Positions 41,688 to 42,157 of a stretch of DNA of 42,157 nucleotides are shown here, piece by piece. Both the position numbers and the translations under genes were made by a program. Source of the DNA: Mycoemilia scoparia (taxonomy: Eukaryota; Kickxellomycota; Kickxellomycetes; Kickxellales; Kickxellaceae); NCBI GenBank assembly GCA_027575805.1, contig JANBPU010000143.1, forward strand, positions 1 through 42,157, in the 5' to 3' direction. The notes below the pieces were generated by a model. That model saw only the letters and a list, made by a program, of their open reading frames with translations. It searched no databases and was not told the origin of the DNA. The first letter of the stretch is position 1; every line of letters starts with the position of its first letter.

Positions 41688-41806
41688 ATGGGCAATTATT
41701 TTTGAAGTGTGAAAGTTCACTAATAAAACTAGACATCCATTTAGCTGTGATTGCTGTCCCTATAATCATTGGTCCCCAAAATTTACTCTTCAAAATTATT
41801 GCCCAT
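41688..41806. mobile_element. MITE family M1, copy 8
   Basis: Ends atgggcaattatttttgaag / cttcaaaattattgcccat with TA duplicated outside tggg...ccca (gaTAtggg ... cccaTAttt). Interior aataaaactagacatccatt, gctgtgattg, cctataatcattggtcccc. Same orientation as copy 2. It is about 55 bp past the 3' end of the partial right-edge gene. Confidence 0.88.
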
Positions 41807-41861
41807 ATTTTATATTAAATAGCAAAATATTCCATTTAACGGCAAATTGAAACCAAGAGGC

Positions 41862-42157
41862 CTAACCTTTATATAGCTCTGGGCTAGATCCCTTTAGCAT
41901 TTTAAGGTCCCTATATCTCAAGACATTATTTCGATGGTATAACTGTTTTATAGATGAAACGTCCTCGATCTTGCACTTGTAAATATACGTCTCCCTCACA
42001 TATCTGCTATCAACGTCCTTCTCGCCGCTATCTTTGCCTTCACTATCAACTTCATTGCTGTCATCCTCATCATCCAAGCGGTAATTATGACCTGCAGCTT
42101 CGAATCTATCCAGTCCTACAAATACACATAACCATTGTCCATCCTTTTTGGCTACAA
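41862..42157 (-). CDS. 3' end of an unidentified gene, cut by the window edge
   Basis: The minus-strand frame enters from the right edge and is open all the way to TAG at 41862 (about 98 codons in view). The visible part begins VAKKDGQWLCVFVGLDRFEA, then a run of acidic residues (RLDDEDDSNEVDSEGKD), then YVRETYIYKCKIEDVSSIKQ and LYHRNNVLRYRDLKMLKG to the end. The start is beyond the window. Composition is protein-like, but I recognise no family. A 71-codon frame from the internal TTG at 42077 is only part of it. Confidence 0.55.
   Translation of the reverse strand, partial: VAKKDGQWLCVFVGLDRFEAAGHNYRLDDEDDSNEVDSEGKDSGEKDVDSRYVRETYIYKCKIEDVSSIKQLYHRNNVLRYRDLKMLKGSSPELYKG

Noticed and set aside
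1..42157. tRNA genes
   Set aside because: I scanned for T-loop GTTCRA signatures with matching acceptor stems and found none convincing; a covariance-model scan would be decisive.

Overview
The window looks like a nuclear scaffold from a fungus, probably an early-diverging lineage; this is an inference. The genes have few, short introns with GTAAGT/GTATGT-type donors. Intergenic DNA is AT-rich and full of microsatellites. The gene set is fungal in character: Rat1-type exoribonuclease, Dap1-like cytochrome b5 protein, secreted tyrosinase, mitochondrial dihydroxy-acid dehydratase. A run of 10 N at 30781-30790 shows this is a scaffolded assembly. I cannot fix the species.

Layout. 0-15.4 kb is gene-dense housekeeping sequence: a two-exon RAT1/XRN2 gene (+), dephospho-CoA kinase (-), a small putative mitochondrial membrane protein (+), a class-3-type fatty aldehyde dehydrogenase (+), cytosolic prolyl-tRNA synthetase (-), a membrane-associated progesterone-receptor-like protein with a GC-AG intron (-), and a secreted CAP-domain protein (-). 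15.4-24 kb is sparser: a secreted tyrosinase (-), a dispersed 5S rRNA gene (+), and ILV3 (+), whose five exons I assembled from splice sites and protein continuity. 24-34 kb is mostly intergenic and repeat-rich. It holds a Ser-rich secreted protein (+), a 49-codon zinc-finger reading frame with its own TATA box (-), two low-confidence exon-like or spliced frames, and an inverted repeat flush against the N gap. 34-42 kb holds a Ser/Pro-rich orphan (+), a large orphan multi-pass membrane protein (-), a block of 20-21 bp phased repeats, and the 3' end of a gene running off the right edge (-).

Structure beyond genes. Eight copies of one short terminal-inverted-repeat element (about 115-137 bp, with a TA dinucleotide at the ends of the best copies) are scattered through the intergenic DNA. 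They look like Tc1/mariner-derived MITEs. One sits just after the 5S terminator and one lies inside a candidate intron. Two related fragments of a decayed reading frame occur 3' of the mitochondrial-protein gene and of ILV3. The most unusual object is at 40.86-41.46 kb: four TTTTGCACC units and eight GGTGCAAAATT-type units in inverted blocks, almost perfectly spaced at two helical turns, around a G/T-rich low-complexity core.

The genes do not form an operon or an obvious biosynthetic cluster. CoA synthesis, fatty-aldehyde oxidation, branched-chain amino-acid synthesis and tRNA charging sit together by ordinary synteny. All functional calls rest on motif recognition by eye; no database search was possible.
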